From CAZTWC01 sp964617105 [NCBI: uncultured Myxococcia bacterium] (GTDB taxonomy: Bacteria > CAZTWC01): 15,888 bases of DNA. A program made the position numbers and the translations under genes. The stretch spans positions 1 through 15,888 of the forward strand of contig CAZTWC010000063.1 in the NCBI GenBank assembly GCA_964617105.1. Reading direction: 5' to 3'. This document shows positions 1 through 7,871 of this stretch, piece after piece. How positions within the stretch are numbered: the first letter of the stretch is position 1; every line of letters starts with the position of its first letter. The notes below the pieces were generated by a model that ran no database searches, was not told the DNA's origin, and saw only the letters and a program-made list of their open reading frames with translations.

Positions 1-38
1 TATTTTTATTCTGAGTATATTGTAGTTGGAGTTAAAAA

Positions 39-1175
39 ATGAATACTGTTTTAGTAGTAGTGGCACATCCAGATGATGAAGCCTTGATAACCTTTACCTC
101 CGGCAGCACCGGTATGCCCAAGGGAGTAAACCGCACTCACGCTTTGCTTACTGCCCAGCACTTAGCCTTAAAGGAACATTTTCCTTATAATCCCCAGGAG
201 GTCAACATGACCTGTTTTCCGGTGGTGGCCCTGCATAATCTTTGCTGCGGTGTGCCCACCGTGTTCCCTCCCGTGGATCTCAAAGCACCGGCCGCCATCG
301 ATCCAGCCACCTTCCTGAATCAGGTCGAGCGTCACCAGGTTACCAGCCTTAGTTGCGCCCCCGCTTTTATCTCCAAAATAACCGCTTTTCTCCTGCAGCC
401 TGGGGCAGCATCAAAATCTGCTGATCATATAAACACCATTGTGGTGGGAGGTGCACCAGTATCACGAGAGTTATGCCAAAACATATTAACCTCTTTTCCC
501 AAAGCCCAATCCCAGGTAGCCTACGGCTCCTCCGAGGCAGAACCGATTGCCAGCAACCCCATGGAAGAGGTGGCAGTCGAGCCGGGACCAGGATTTTTAG
601 TGGGCCGGCCGGCAGCCTGCGTAAAAGTGGTTTTGCTAAACATCCCGCCGGGAGAGATGCCCGAAGGTAAAGGGGAAATTGAGCCCTTTCTGGTAAAAGA
701 TGAACAGGAGGGTGAAATCGTAGTCAGCGGCCCTCACGTCAACCAAAGATATGTCAACAATCCCCAGGCAGAAGCAAAAAACAAGATATTTACACCTCAG
801 GGTACCGTATGGCACCGCACCGGCGATGTGGGCCGTTTTGATCAAAAGGGACGGCTGTGGATTATGGGCCGAAGGGCTGATACCATTTTCATCAATAAAC
901 GCCTTATCCACCCTATCATGGTGGAGGCGGCTATAAATGAGATACCAGGCGTAAAAGCCAGCGCCCTTATAGACAATGGCCACCACTGCAGCGGCAGATT
1001 AGTCTTGCAACTGGAGACTAATGCTGATTGGAAAAAAGTAAAAAAAGATGTAATAGAAGGGCTAAAAGTCATGGGGTTGCCCGAAATCCCGGTAGGTCAG
1101 ATCGAACATATCCCAGTGGACAGCCGCCACAACAGCAAGATCGATCGGATCACCTTGCGGAAGAAGGTGAGTTAG
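39..1175 (+). pseudogene. Chimeric/truncated ORF: PIG-L deacetylase N-terminus joined to an OleC-like AMP-forming acyl ligase
   Basis: The open frame of 378 residues has two unrelated parts. Residues 1-14 (MNTVLVVVAHPDDE) are the start of a PIG-L/LmbE N-deacetylase, including the zinc-binding AHPDD motif. From about residue 15 it is the C-terminal two thirds of an ANL-superfamily adenylating enzyme: AMP P-loop TSGSTGMPKG at 20-29, YGSSEAEP at about 162-169, the TGD motif in WHRTGDVGRFD, the hinge-like MGRRADT, and a C-terminal RHNSKIDR segment with a candidate catalytic Lys. WHRTGD and RHNSKIDR resemble OleC-type fatty-acid ligases, so an acyl-AMP/acyl-CoA ligase is likely. The N-terminal subdomain of roughly 150-200 residues before the P-loop is missing, and the deacetylase is cut after its first motif, so neither activity should survive. 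By my count the first 70 bases hold about 20 G/C and bases 101-170 about 41, so composition also switches at the join. The start ATG has TTGGAG 7 nt upstream. Real deletion-fusion or assembly join cannot be told apart here. Confidence 0.75.
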
Positions 1176-2914
1176 CGCTTACCTTTAAACTTCTTGTGCT
1201 TTGCGTATTTTTTGCGAAATCTCTTTTCTGAAGATTGTTCTTCATTGGCTACCTCGACCACCAGTTCCCGGTGGTTGTAGTCTATCCCCTCAAAACCTTC
1301 GAGAATTAAGGAAGTATAATGCTCGTCAACTTCAAAAAAGGAGAACGATTTTCCCAGATCGATCTTGCCGATCTCTATATTTCGATTTCTGGTGCAACGG
1401 TTTATTAGACCGATTAATTCTCTGGGAGATACACTGTCTCTGAATCCCAAATTAATGAAAAAACGGGCGTACCCGACTTCGGGAAAATTGCTGTCGCGCC
1501 GTTTCCCAAACTTGCCAAACTTACCTGGCTTTCCGGGTTTTCCTGCCTTGCCCCCTCTCCGCCAAGATTTTTCCTCTCTCTCTTTGGGCAGGTTCAAATC
1601 TTTATGATCCCGGTAATAATCGAGGAACCGGTTGAATTCCAGAGAGACAATATTTTTAATCAATTGTTCGCGGCTCAACCACTCCAGTTTTTCATACACC
1701 ACTGGAAGAAACTTATCGATGGTTTTGTGATCAACCTCTATCGTCTGCATTTTATCAACCAGGGTGAGCAGTTGTTTCTCGCAGATCTCTTTGCCGCTGG
1801 GAACCAGTACCTGTTCAAAGGTTTTCTTGAGTTTCCTCTCTATTTTTTTTATTTTATACTTCTCTTTCAAGTTGATCAGGGCGATGGATATACCGGTTTT
1901 TCCTGCGCGGCCGGTCCGGCCACTGCGGTGGGTATAGATATCGTCATCATCTGGGAGAGTATAATTAATAATGTGGGTTAAATCTTTGATATCAAGCCCT
2001 CTGGCGGCTACATCGGTGGCCACCAGCATCTGCAAGTTCCTAATCTTGAACTTGTGCATAGTATGTTCACGTTGGGCCTGTGATAATTCACCGTGGAGTG
2101 CATCGGCATTATAACCGTCGCGGATCAACTTTTCAGCGATCTCTTTGGTCTCCATTCGAGTCCGGCAAAAAATAATGCCGTAGATGTTGGGATTATAATC
2201 CGCTATACGCTTGAGGGCCGGATACCGATCCTTCTCCCGGATCACATAACATAAGTGCTGGACATTCTCGGCTCCGGCATTTTTAATACCAATGGTTATT
2301 TCCCGGGGATTTTCCATGTATCTCTTGGAAATTTGCAACACCTCTCTCGGCATGGTGGCTGAAAACAACAGAGTCCTCTTCTCCTCTGGGGTCTGCTCCA
2401 GTATCTCGTCCAACTCCTCTTTAAAACCCATGTTCAACATCTCATCAGCCTCATCCAGCACCAGGGTTTTTAGGGTTGAAAGGTCAATTTTTTTACGTCT
2501 GTTCAACAGGTCATTCATTCTGCCCGGGGTGGCCACAATAATGTGAGCGCCTTTTTGCAGGGCTTTAATTTGCCGATACATGTCAGCCCCACCATAAACA
2601 GTGACAACCTGTATCCCTTCAAAATGTTTGGCAAAACACCTCATATCTCTGGAAATTTGCAAACAGAGTTCTCGGGTAGGTGCCAAAATGAGGACCTGGG
2701 TTCTTCTATCTTTTGCATCGGTGCGTTGCACCAGAGGTAAACCGTAGGCCGCTGTTTTTCCGGTGCCGGTCTGGGCCAGGCCGATAAGATCGTCATCAGT
2801 TTCCAGCAATACAGGAATAACCTCTTCTTGAATAGGCATTGGATATTCAAAGCCCAATTCCTGAATGCCTGCCAATGCTGGAGATAAAATTCCCAATTTT
2901 TTAAAAGTTGTCAT
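1172..2914 (-). CDS. deaD: DEAD-box ATP-dependent RNA helicase, DeaD/CsdA-like
   Basis: ATP-dependent RNA helicase that remodels structured RNA, typically in ribosome assembly and cold adaptation. The full motif set is visible (numbered from the ATG at 2914, 580 aa): Q motif around 22-29 (FEYPMPIQ), motif I AQTGTGKT 47-54, Ia PTREL 79-83, Ib TPGR 129-132, II DEAD 154-157, III SAT 185-187, V TDVAARGLDI 300-309, and VI HRSGRTGRAG 329-338. A basic linker rich in Gly, Lys and Pro (about 452-473) leads to a DbpA-type RNA-binding domain (about 481-553) and a Lys/Arg-rich tail, which is the DeaD/CsdA layout. The frame opens six codons earlier at a TTG (2932), but AGGA lies 7 nt before the ATG and nothing similar precedes the TTG, so ATG is preferred. 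It is divergent from fusA across 234 bp, and its stop overlaps the stop of the chimeric ligase. Confidence 0.93.
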   Translation of the reverse strand: MTTFKKLGILSPALAGIQELGFEYPMPIQEEVIPVLLETDDDLIGLAQTGTGKTAAYGLPLVQRTDAKDRRTQVLILAPTRELCLQISRDMRCFAKHFEGIQVVTVYGGADMYRQIKALQKGAHIIVATPGRMNDLLNRRKKIDLSTLKTLVLDEADEMLNMGFKEELDEILEQTPEEKRTLLFSATMPREVLQISKRYMENPREITIGIKNAGAENVQHLCYVIREKDRYPALKRIADYNPNIYGIIFCRTRMETKEIAEKLIRDGYNADALHGELSQAQREHTMHKFKIRNLQMLVATDVAARGLDIKDLTHIINYTLPDDDDIYTHRSGRTGRAGKTGISIALINLKEKYKIKKIERKLKKTFEQVLVPSGKEICEKQLLTLVDKMQTIEVDHKTIDKFLPVVYEKLEWLSREQLIKNIVSLEFNRFLDYYRDHKDLNLPKEREEKSWRRGGKAGKPGKPGKFGKFGKRRDSNFPEVGYARFFINLGFRDSVSPRELIGLINRCTRNRNIEIGKIDLGKSFSFFEVDEHYTSLILEGFEGIDYNHRELVVEVANEEQSSEKRFRKKYAKHKKFKGKR

Positions 2915-2921
2915 ACGTTGT

Positions 2922-2925
2922 TCCT
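2922..2925 (-). promoter_or_regulatory. Ribosome binding site deciding the helicase start
   Basis: On the minus strand AGGA sits 7 nt before the ATG at 2914. It lies inside the alternative N-terminal extension that begins with TTG at 2932, so it supports the shorter protein. Confidence 0.6.
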
Positions 2926-2949
2926 GCTCCAATGATCAAATATAATCGC

Positions 2950-2977
2950 CATATAGAAAACCTTAGGGCTCCCTCAA
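2950..2977 (-). promoter_or_regulatory. Candidate sigma-70 promoter of the helicase gene
   Basis: Read on the minus strand, TTGAGG (2977-2972) and TATATG (2955-2950) are separated by 16 bp, each matching four of six consensus bases. The start of transcription would lie near 2943, giving a leader of about 30 nt. The match is modest and AT-rich DNA here could mimic it. Confidence 0.3.
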
Positions 2978-3127
2978 AAAAAACTTAATACGCGCATGCA
3001 TATTAGCATACTTAATTAAATAAAAGGATAAAATAGGGATGCCATCTACAAAAGGGTGGAAAATTTAGTCACAAAAGAGTAATATCTCGTCACTTCAATT
3101 AGATTACAACTACCTGATTTCGAGAAT

Positions 3128-3136
3128 TGATATAAT
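3128..3136 (+). promoter_or_regulatory. Extended -10 promoter element upstream of fusA
   Basis: TGATATAAT is a perfect extended -10 (TGnTATAAT). No -35 hexamer is recognisable at 16-18 bp upstream, which extended -10 promoters can do without. The expected transcript start, near 3143, is only about 6 nt before the fusA ATG. The element is part of a 9-bp tandem repeat, attgatata, at 3126-3134 and 3135-3143. Confidence 0.45.
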
Positions 3137-3148
3137 TGATATATAAAA

Positions 3149-5257
3149 ATGGAAAAAAAATATCTCAGAAATATTGGTATCTCAGCGCATATTGACAGTG
3201 GTAAAACTACGCTTACCGAGAGGATACTCTTCTACACCAAACGGATCCATGCTATGCATGAGGTTAAAGGCCGGGATGGGGTGGGAGCCACCCTGGATTC
3301 TATGGAGTTAGAGCGGGAGCGAGGGATCACCATTGCCAGCGCTGCTACACACTGTGTTTGGTCCGACCATCACATTAATATTATAGACACTCCAGGACAT
3401 ATAGATTTTACCATCGAGGTGGAGCGTTCTTTGCGGGTTCTAGATGGAGCTATTTTGGTACTCTGTGCCGTGGGAGGCGTTCAAAGTCAGTCATTGGCAG
3501 TTGATCGCCAAATGCGCCGCTACCAGGTACCCCGAATAGCCTTTATCAATAAATGTGACCGCAGAGGGGCCAATCCCCTGGAAGTCTGTGAACAATTGGC
3601 CGAAAAACTAGGCCACACTCCAGTGCTGCTCCAGTTACCTATCGGCCTGGAACACTCCTTTGAAGGGCTCATCGACCTTATAACCATGACGGCCATGGTT
3701 TTTAGTGGGGATTGTGGAGAAACCGTTCAGCAAATTCCTATTCCTGACTCCATGAAGGCAAAGGCGGAAACAGCCAGAGAAAAGATGCTCGATAAAATTT
3801 CCCTGGTTTCCGATCAACTCACTGAGGCTATTTTAGAGGAGCAGGTAACTCCCCAACAGATTATTCAGGCCATTCGAGAAGGCACCCTTTCCAGGCAAAT
3901 AACTCCGGTTTTGATGGGATCTGCTTATAAAAATAAAGGGGTTCAGCCCCTTTTGGATGCGGTGACCAACTATTTGCCTAATCCCATGGAGAGGAAGATT
4001 TCAGCTATATCCCAAGAGCAGATGGAATCTTATGAAGAGGATGACCCGCTCCTGGTAGAATTGGCCTGTGACGACCATCTTCCTACAGTAGCATTGGCCT
4101 TTAAGTTGGAAGACGGTAAATATGGCCAATTGACCTATTTGAGGATATACCAGGGCTCCCTGGTGCGAGGAAATACTCTCATCAATATGCGGACCAGGCA
4201 GAAGCATAAAACTGGACGAATTATACGAATGCACGCCAATGAGATGGAGGAGATCCAGCAGGCTGACGCCGGGGATATCGTGGCCATCTTTGGCATCGAT
4301 TGCCAGAGCGGCGATACCTTTACCGATGGCAGGCTGGAAGTAACCATGACCGGCATGTATGTGCCCGAACCGGTTATCTCCCTTTCTCTGAAAGCAGAAG
4401 ACACCCCTTCTGAGACCAAGTTAGCCAAGGCTTTGAATCGTTTTACCAAGGAGGACCCTACCTTTAGGGTGCATGTGGATCCCGATAGCCATGAAACCGT
4501 AATCAGCGGAATGGGGGAGTTGCAACTTGAAGTTTACCTGGAGCGGATCCGTAGAGAATATCAGGCAACAGTTACCACTTCGCCCCCCAGAGTGGCCTTT
4601 CGGGAAACTATCTCCAAACGGGTTAAATTTAATTATACTCACAAAAAACAAACCGGCGGCGCCGGCCAATACGCCAGAGTCGCTGGATATCTGGAGCCAA
4701 ATTCCGACCAGGATTTCGAGTTCCAAGACAGTATTGTGGGCGGTGCTATCCCACGCCAATTTATAGCCTCGGTGGAGAAAGGGTTTACCTCCATGCTGGA
4801 AAAAGGTAGGCGGATTGGGGCAAAAGTGGTGAATGTCCGGGTGGTGATAAACGATGGAAAATCCCATTCGGTAGATTCCAGCGAAATGGCTTTTCAAGAA
4901 GCCGCCCGGGGAGCATGGCGGCAGGTGTATTCAAAAGCTGTGCCAAAGATCTTAGAGCCGATTATGCAGGTGTCGGTAGAGGTGCCAAAGGAGTATGCTG
5001 GAAATGTGATGGGAAATCTGATGCAGCGGCGAGGGAATATTATTGGTTCACAGGAGGAGATCACCTGTTCAAAGGTGGAAGCTGAGGTGCCCCTGGCCGA
5101 GATGTTTGGCTACTCTACCTCTCTTCGATCCTCTACCCAGGGGATGGGAAATTTTACCATGGAGTTCTCCCGCTACCAGAGAGTTCCTTCAGAAGTTGCC
5201 AAAAAAATAGAAGCGGAGATTCAGGAGAAATTGCCCAGAAAAAACCGGAAAGGATAA
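3149..5257 (+). CDS. fusA: Translation elongation factor G, spd/mitochondrial EFG1 type
   Basis: GTPase that drives tRNA-mRNA translocation on the ribosome. At 702 aa it has full EF-G length. GTPase motifs: G1 AHIDSGKT 13-20, G2 RGITI 58-62, G3 DTPGH 80-84, G4 NKCD 134-137. Domain IV carries [10 protein letters not shown] and VDSSEMAFQ, and domain V follows with [12 protein letters not shown]. The [19 protein letters not shown] stretch after switch I and the GGAGQY loop match the subfamily shared by mitochondrial EFG1 and the 'spdEFG1' of spirochaetes, planctomycetes and deltaproteobacteria. In organisms with that type, translocation and recycling are split between two EF-Gs, so a second recycling-type EF-G probably lies elsewhere (inference). 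There is no Shine-Dalgarno before the ATG, and the leader is AT-rich and possibly only a few nucleotides long. The P-loop ATPase gene begins 18 bp after the stop, so cotranscription is likely. Confidence 0.95.
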   Translation: MEKKYLRNIGISAHIDSGKTTLTERILFYTKRIHAMHEVKGRDGVGATLDSMELERERGITIASAATHCVWSDHHINIIDTPGHIDFTIEVERSLRVLDGAILVLCAVGGVQSQSLAVDRQMRRYQVPRIAFINKCDRRGANPLEVCEQLAEKLGHTPVLLQLPIGLEHSFEGLIDLITMTAMVFSGDCGETVQQIPIPDSMKAKAETAREKMLDKISLVSDQLTEAILEEQVTPQQIIQAIREGTLSRQITPVLMGSAYKNKGVQPLLDAVTNYLPNPMERKISAISQEQMESYEEDDPLLVELACDDHLPTVALAFKLEDGKYGQLTYLRIYQGSLVRGNTLINMRTRQKHKTGRIIRMHANEMEEIQQADAGDIVAIFGIDCQSGDTFTDGRLEVTMTGMYVPEPVISLSLKAEDTPSETKLAKALNRFTKEDPTFRVHVDPDSHETVISGMGELQLEVYLERIRREYQATVTTSPPRVAFRETISKRVKFNYTHKKQTGGAGQYARVAGYLEPNSDQDFEFQDSIVGGAIPRQFIASVEKGFTSMLEKGRRIGAKVVNVRVVINDGKSHSVDSSEMAFQEAARGAWRQVYSKAVPKILEPIMQVSVEVPKEYAGNVMGNLMQRRGNIIGSQEEITCSKVEAEVPLAEMFGYSTSLRSSTQGMGNFTMEFSRYQRVPSEVAKKIEAEIQEKLPRKNRKG

Positions 5258-5275
5258 TTACGAAAGGATAAAAAG

Positions 5276-5992
5276 ATGGATTTAGGCAAAGCAGACAAAA
5301 TAAATCCTCTGAATATACTCAATAAAAGCGGGAAATTACCGCTAAAAAAAGGGGATATGGGCGTGCTGCTGTCCAATGCTGGGGTTGGCAAAAGCGCCTG
5401 TCTGGTGCAAATAGGACTCAATGAGCTTCTCCATGAAAAACGGCTGTTGCATATTGCTACTAATAATGTTCAGGATGTCCAGGCCCTTTACAAAACCCAA
5501 TTTTCCCAATTGACTAACCGGTTGTCTTGGAATAATCCGAATGAGACTTATGGTTTTGCCACCAAATTTAGGATGATAAAAACCTATCCATACGGACAGA
5601 TCACCCCGGACAGGCTGGAGGATACCATTAAAACTTGCCGGCAACTACATTTTGAACCTGACCTGATTATTTTGGATGGGGTTAAATGGGAAAACACCCA
5701 GGGAGCCATCCAGGAAGTTATGGGCCAATTTAAAAAACTTGCTGAGCGCTTTCAGACCGGTTTGTGGTTTACTGCCAGGACCCGCCAGATTATAACCGGA
5801 GAGAGCCCCACCAAATTGCCTTCTCCTTGCAATGAATGTGCTGATTTGATATCAATTGCCCTTTTTTTGCAGCCTGAGGAAAATAGTGTCATTTTGAACT
5901 TACTCGAAATAGAGGAGAAAGAGATGGGTTCAAATTTTCGGGTAAATCTCAGTGTCCCAGATATGCTGATTCAAGAAGTTGTACAACCTTGA
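5276..5992 (+). CDS. RecA/KaiC-like P-loop ATPase of unknown function
   Basis: A soluble protein of 238 aa with a Walker A motif NAGVGKSA (34-41) right after a GDMGVLL strand, and a Walker B LIILD (about 130-134). The fold order (short N-terminal lead, P-loop, then the second acidic strand about 95 residues later) resembles RecA/KaiC-type single-domain ATPases. I recall similar 'RAGVGKTA' proteins in deltaproteobacteria, annotated only as cytoplasmic or hypothetical. No signal peptide or membrane segment is visible. Cys122, Cys185 and Cys189 do not form an obvious metal site. The start ATG has AAAGGA about 7 nt upstream. It sits 18 bp after fusA and 13 bp before the TPR gene, which suggests one transcript. 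Substrate and role are not recognisable. Confidence 0.75.
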   Translation: MDLGKADKINPLNILNKSGKLPLKKGDMGVLLSNAGVGKSACLVQIGLNELLHEKRLLHIATNNVQDVQALYKTQFSQLTNRLSWNNPNETYGFATKFRMIKTYPYGQITPDRLEDTIKTCRQLHFEPDLIILDGVKWENTQGAIQEVMGQFKKLAERFQTGLWFTARTRQIITGESPTKLPSPCNECADLISIALFLQPEENSVILNLLEIEEKEMGSNFRVNLSVPDMLIQEVVQP

Positions 5993-6005
5993 GCGGGGTG
6001 ATTAA

Positions 6006-7040
6006 ATGCGATTGATTATTTTTTTGCTTTTCTGGCTAATCATTTTTTCTCTGCCAGATCCAGGATTTTGCACTCAACCCCCAATTGACAACTCTAATCA
6101 ATTGGAGCCTATTTTTCAGCAATTATTCTCTGCTCCTAAAAAGGCTAAAATCCCCTCTAATCTTTTACGGCCCAAGAGTTGGCAAGACGCCGTGAATATT
6201 CTCAAAAAGGACAATATCGCCCTTTTCAGCCTGGCGGATACGATATTTCTCCAACACCTCAAAAAGCATCCCCAGGCCATAAAAGTTCTAGCCTGGCGGG
6301 CGCAACTCTATCTGACCTGGGCTGATTCCGCTCTGCTTACATCCTATACTTTAGTCAATTTAAATAAACATGCGGCCAAAAGTGCCGCGCGGAAAAATAA
6401 AAATGGTAAACAGACTGAAAAAGCCATAGAGATCTTAAATAAAATTGGGATTGACAAATTGAAAGCCGTCCAAAAAATGGTGCACATCTTAAAGCAAAAT
6501 GGACCGGATCTGTATGAAACCTGGCGAGTAGCCGCCGATTACCACCGGCTTCGGGGTGAATGGAAACAATTCAACCTGGCCATGTTTAAAGTGGAGCAAC
6601 TTAATCCTGGCAGTAATGGTCTGGTTTTTCTAAAAGGAGCAGCCGCTTTTCATCGCGATAACGACTGGCAAACCGCTATCAACTATTATACGCAGGCTAC
6701 TAAAATTGATCCTCAATTTACCAAAGCCTGGTATTTCCTGGCTAACTCCTATATGTCGCTGATTCAAATCAAACAGGCCATTGATACGCTTCAACAGACA
6801 ATAATAAGCAGTCCAGCCCATCCGCTAGCCCACTATCTGTTGGGCAAATTGCAGCAACTAAATAAAGTGGACCTAATCGAGCAGCCAAAACTTCAGCCAA
6901 AACAGTTGAAACGGGACACTCTGGCCGACCTTTTTTACGGAGATTTAAAAGGGCCCATGCCCTATATTTTGCATCTGCAGAAAATCAAAGGAAATGAAGA
7001 ACAGAACCCTAGCCGTCAAATATCTCCCTATTCAAAGTGA
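6006..7040 (+). CDS. Exported tetratricopeptide-repeat protein
   Basis: A protein of 344 aa with an N-terminal Sec signal: a short charged start (MR), a hydrophobic run over about residues 3-16, and probable cleavage after the GFC or GFCT region near 21-23. The Cys is not in a proper lipobox, so periplasmic rather than lipoprotein location is favoured. Residues about 205-285 contain two to three TPR units with the usual W/L..LA/G..Y pattern (GLVFLKGAAAFHRDNDW, KAWYFLANSYMSL and HPLAHYLLGKLQQL mark the helices). Such repeats bind partner proteins. The middle region is Lys-rich (about 117-140). The gene starts 13 bp after the ATPase, with GGGGTG just upstream of the ATG. The partner is unknown. 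Confidence 0.8.
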   Translation: MRLIIFLLFWLIIFSLPDPGFCTQPPIDNSNQLEPIFQQLFSAPKKAKIPSNLLRPKSWQDAVNILKKDNIALFSLADTIFLQHLKKHPQAIKVLAWRAQLYLTWADSALLTSYTLVNLNKHAAKSAARKNKNGKQTEKAIEILNKIGIDKLKAVQKMVHILKQNGPDLYETWRVAADYHRLRGEWKQFNLAMFKVEQLNPGSNGLVFLKGAAAFHRDNDWQTAINYYTQATKIDPQFTKAWYFLANSYMSLIQIKQAIDTLQQTIISSPAHPLAHYLLGKLQQLNKVDLIEQPKLQPKQLKRDTLADLFYGDLKGPMPYILHLQKIKGNEEQNPSRQISPYSK

Positions 7041-7065
7041 TCCTTCACGCACACGAACACGCCCC

Positions 7066-7094
7066 TAACCGAACCGGCAGCAAATTTTCGGTTA
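7066..7094. repeat. 8-bp inverted repeat in the gap after the TPR gene
   Basis: TAACCGAA (7066-7073) and TTCGGTTA (7087-7094) are perfect reverse complements around a 13-nt loop. It lies 26 bp after the TPR stop codon. No T-run follows on either strand, so a classical intrinsic terminator is not supported. A factor-dependent end, an mRNA-stabilising hairpin or a protein-binding site remain possible. Confidence 0.45.
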
Positions 7095-7144
7095 AAATAA
7101 TCCCGCTGTAATGGCAAAATACTTTCGATATTGCGTTTGATTTG

Positions 7145-7172
7145 TTGCAAAAATTTAAACCCATGATAAAAT
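7145..7172 (+). promoter_or_regulatory. Candidate promoter before the YfiR-like gene
   Basis: TTGCAA (7145-7150), a 16-bp spacer, and TAAAAT (7167-7172) preceded by TGA form an extended -10-like promoter. The predicted transcript start, about 7179, coincides with the first ATG of the downstream frame. If the promoter is real, either the mRNA is leaderless or the GTG at 7228 is the true start. Confidence 0.3.
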
Positions 7173-7176
7173 AATA

Positions 7177-7788
7177 ATGCTGACTCTAAATACGTTTGCT
7201 TTTTGGCAATTGATAAAATGGTTTACCGTGAATCATATTAGGATTATACTTCTAACACTTTTGCTGTTGATTATCTTTTCAACCGTTAAGCAATCTAATG
7301 CTGTCCAGGCAGAGAAAAAAAACCGGGCGGAATATTGGCTCAAGGCCGCCTTGATGAGAAAATTTATCCGCCACATCGACTGGCCCGCCGATTCAAAAGT
7401 GGCGGATATATCCATCCCGTTCAAGATTTGCACCATTGGCAAGGATCCCTTTGGCTCTCACCTGGAATCGGTGTTTAAAAAAGTGAACATCAAAAAAAAA
7501 TCCGCCGAAATAAACCGCTCTATCAAACTGAATAAAGTGATAAACTGCGACCTGCTCTATATCTCCCATTCGGAACGAAAAAATTTGGATGAAATCCTCA
7601 AACTAATCAGAGGAAAGTCAATCCTCACCATTAGCGACACCAAAGGTTATACCGATCGAGGCGTGATGATCAATATTTATAATTACAAAAAATCTCTGCG
7701 CTTCCAGATAAATTACGAGGTAGTCAAGCAAAACCCGCTCCACTTCAGTTACAGAATTTTACACCTGGCGAAAATAGTGAACAAGTGA
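7177..7788 (+). CDS. YfiR-family (DUF4154) periplasmic protein
   Basis: A protein of up to 203 aa whose mature part fits the YfiR/DUF4154 family: an early helix RAEYWLKAALMRKFIRHIDWP, a first strand with KICTIGKDPFGSHLE, CDLLYISHSE, ILTISDTKGYTDRGVMINIYN, then LRFQINYEVV and a C-terminal LHLAKIV. In Pseudomonas, YfiR is a periplasmic repressor of the diguanylate cyclase YfiN. No cyclase gene is nearby here, so the partner is unknown. The export signal is the hydrophobic run IILLTLLLLIIFST with likely cleavage after SNAVQA. From the ATG at 7177 the n-region is unusually long (about 22 residues). From the in-frame GTG at 7228 it would be a textbook signal peptide, giving a 186-aa protein close to the usual family size. 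Neither start has a Shine-Dalgarno sequence, so the start is unresolved. Confidence 0.8.
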   Translation: MLTLNTFAFWQLIKWFTVNHIRIILLTLLLLIIFSTVKQSNAVQAEKKNRAEYWLKAALMRKFIRHIDWPADSKVADISIPFKICTIGKDPFGSHLESVFKKVNIKKKSAEINRSIKLNKVINCDLLYISHSERKNLDEILKLIRGKSILTISDTKGYTDRGVMINIYNYKKSLRFQINYEVVKQNPLHFSYRILHLAKIVNK

Positions 7789-7816
7789 ATATTTTCTTAT
7801 GGGGGCAGGATTTTGT

Positions 7817-7833
7817 CCAAGGCAACGCTTTGG
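7817..7833 (+). other. Small hairpin before the UbiA-like gene
   Basis: CCAAGG (7817-7822) pairs with CTTTGG (7828-7833) with one G-T wobble around a 5-nt loop. It lies in the 83-bp gap between the YfiR-like and UbiA-like genes. The stem is weak and no T-run follows directly, so this is a minor structure. Confidence 0.25.
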
Positions 7834-7871
7834 GATGAAAGAGGAGAAAGAAAAAGTTAGACAGGAACACT

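Noticed and set aside
1480-1560. Tandem repeat within the helicase gene (Gly-Lys-Pro-rich linker)
   Set aside because: The repetition reflects the low-complexity basic linker common in DeaD-type helicases, not a mobile or regulatory repeat.
4421-4897. Open frame of 158 codons on the minus strand inside fusA
   Set aside because: It is wholly antisense to conserved EF-G sequence, has no family resemblance and no ribosome binding site stands out.
7066-7094. Intrinsic terminator after the TPR gene
   Set aside because: The stem is perfect, but only 8 bp, with a 13-nt loop and no T-run after it on either strand.
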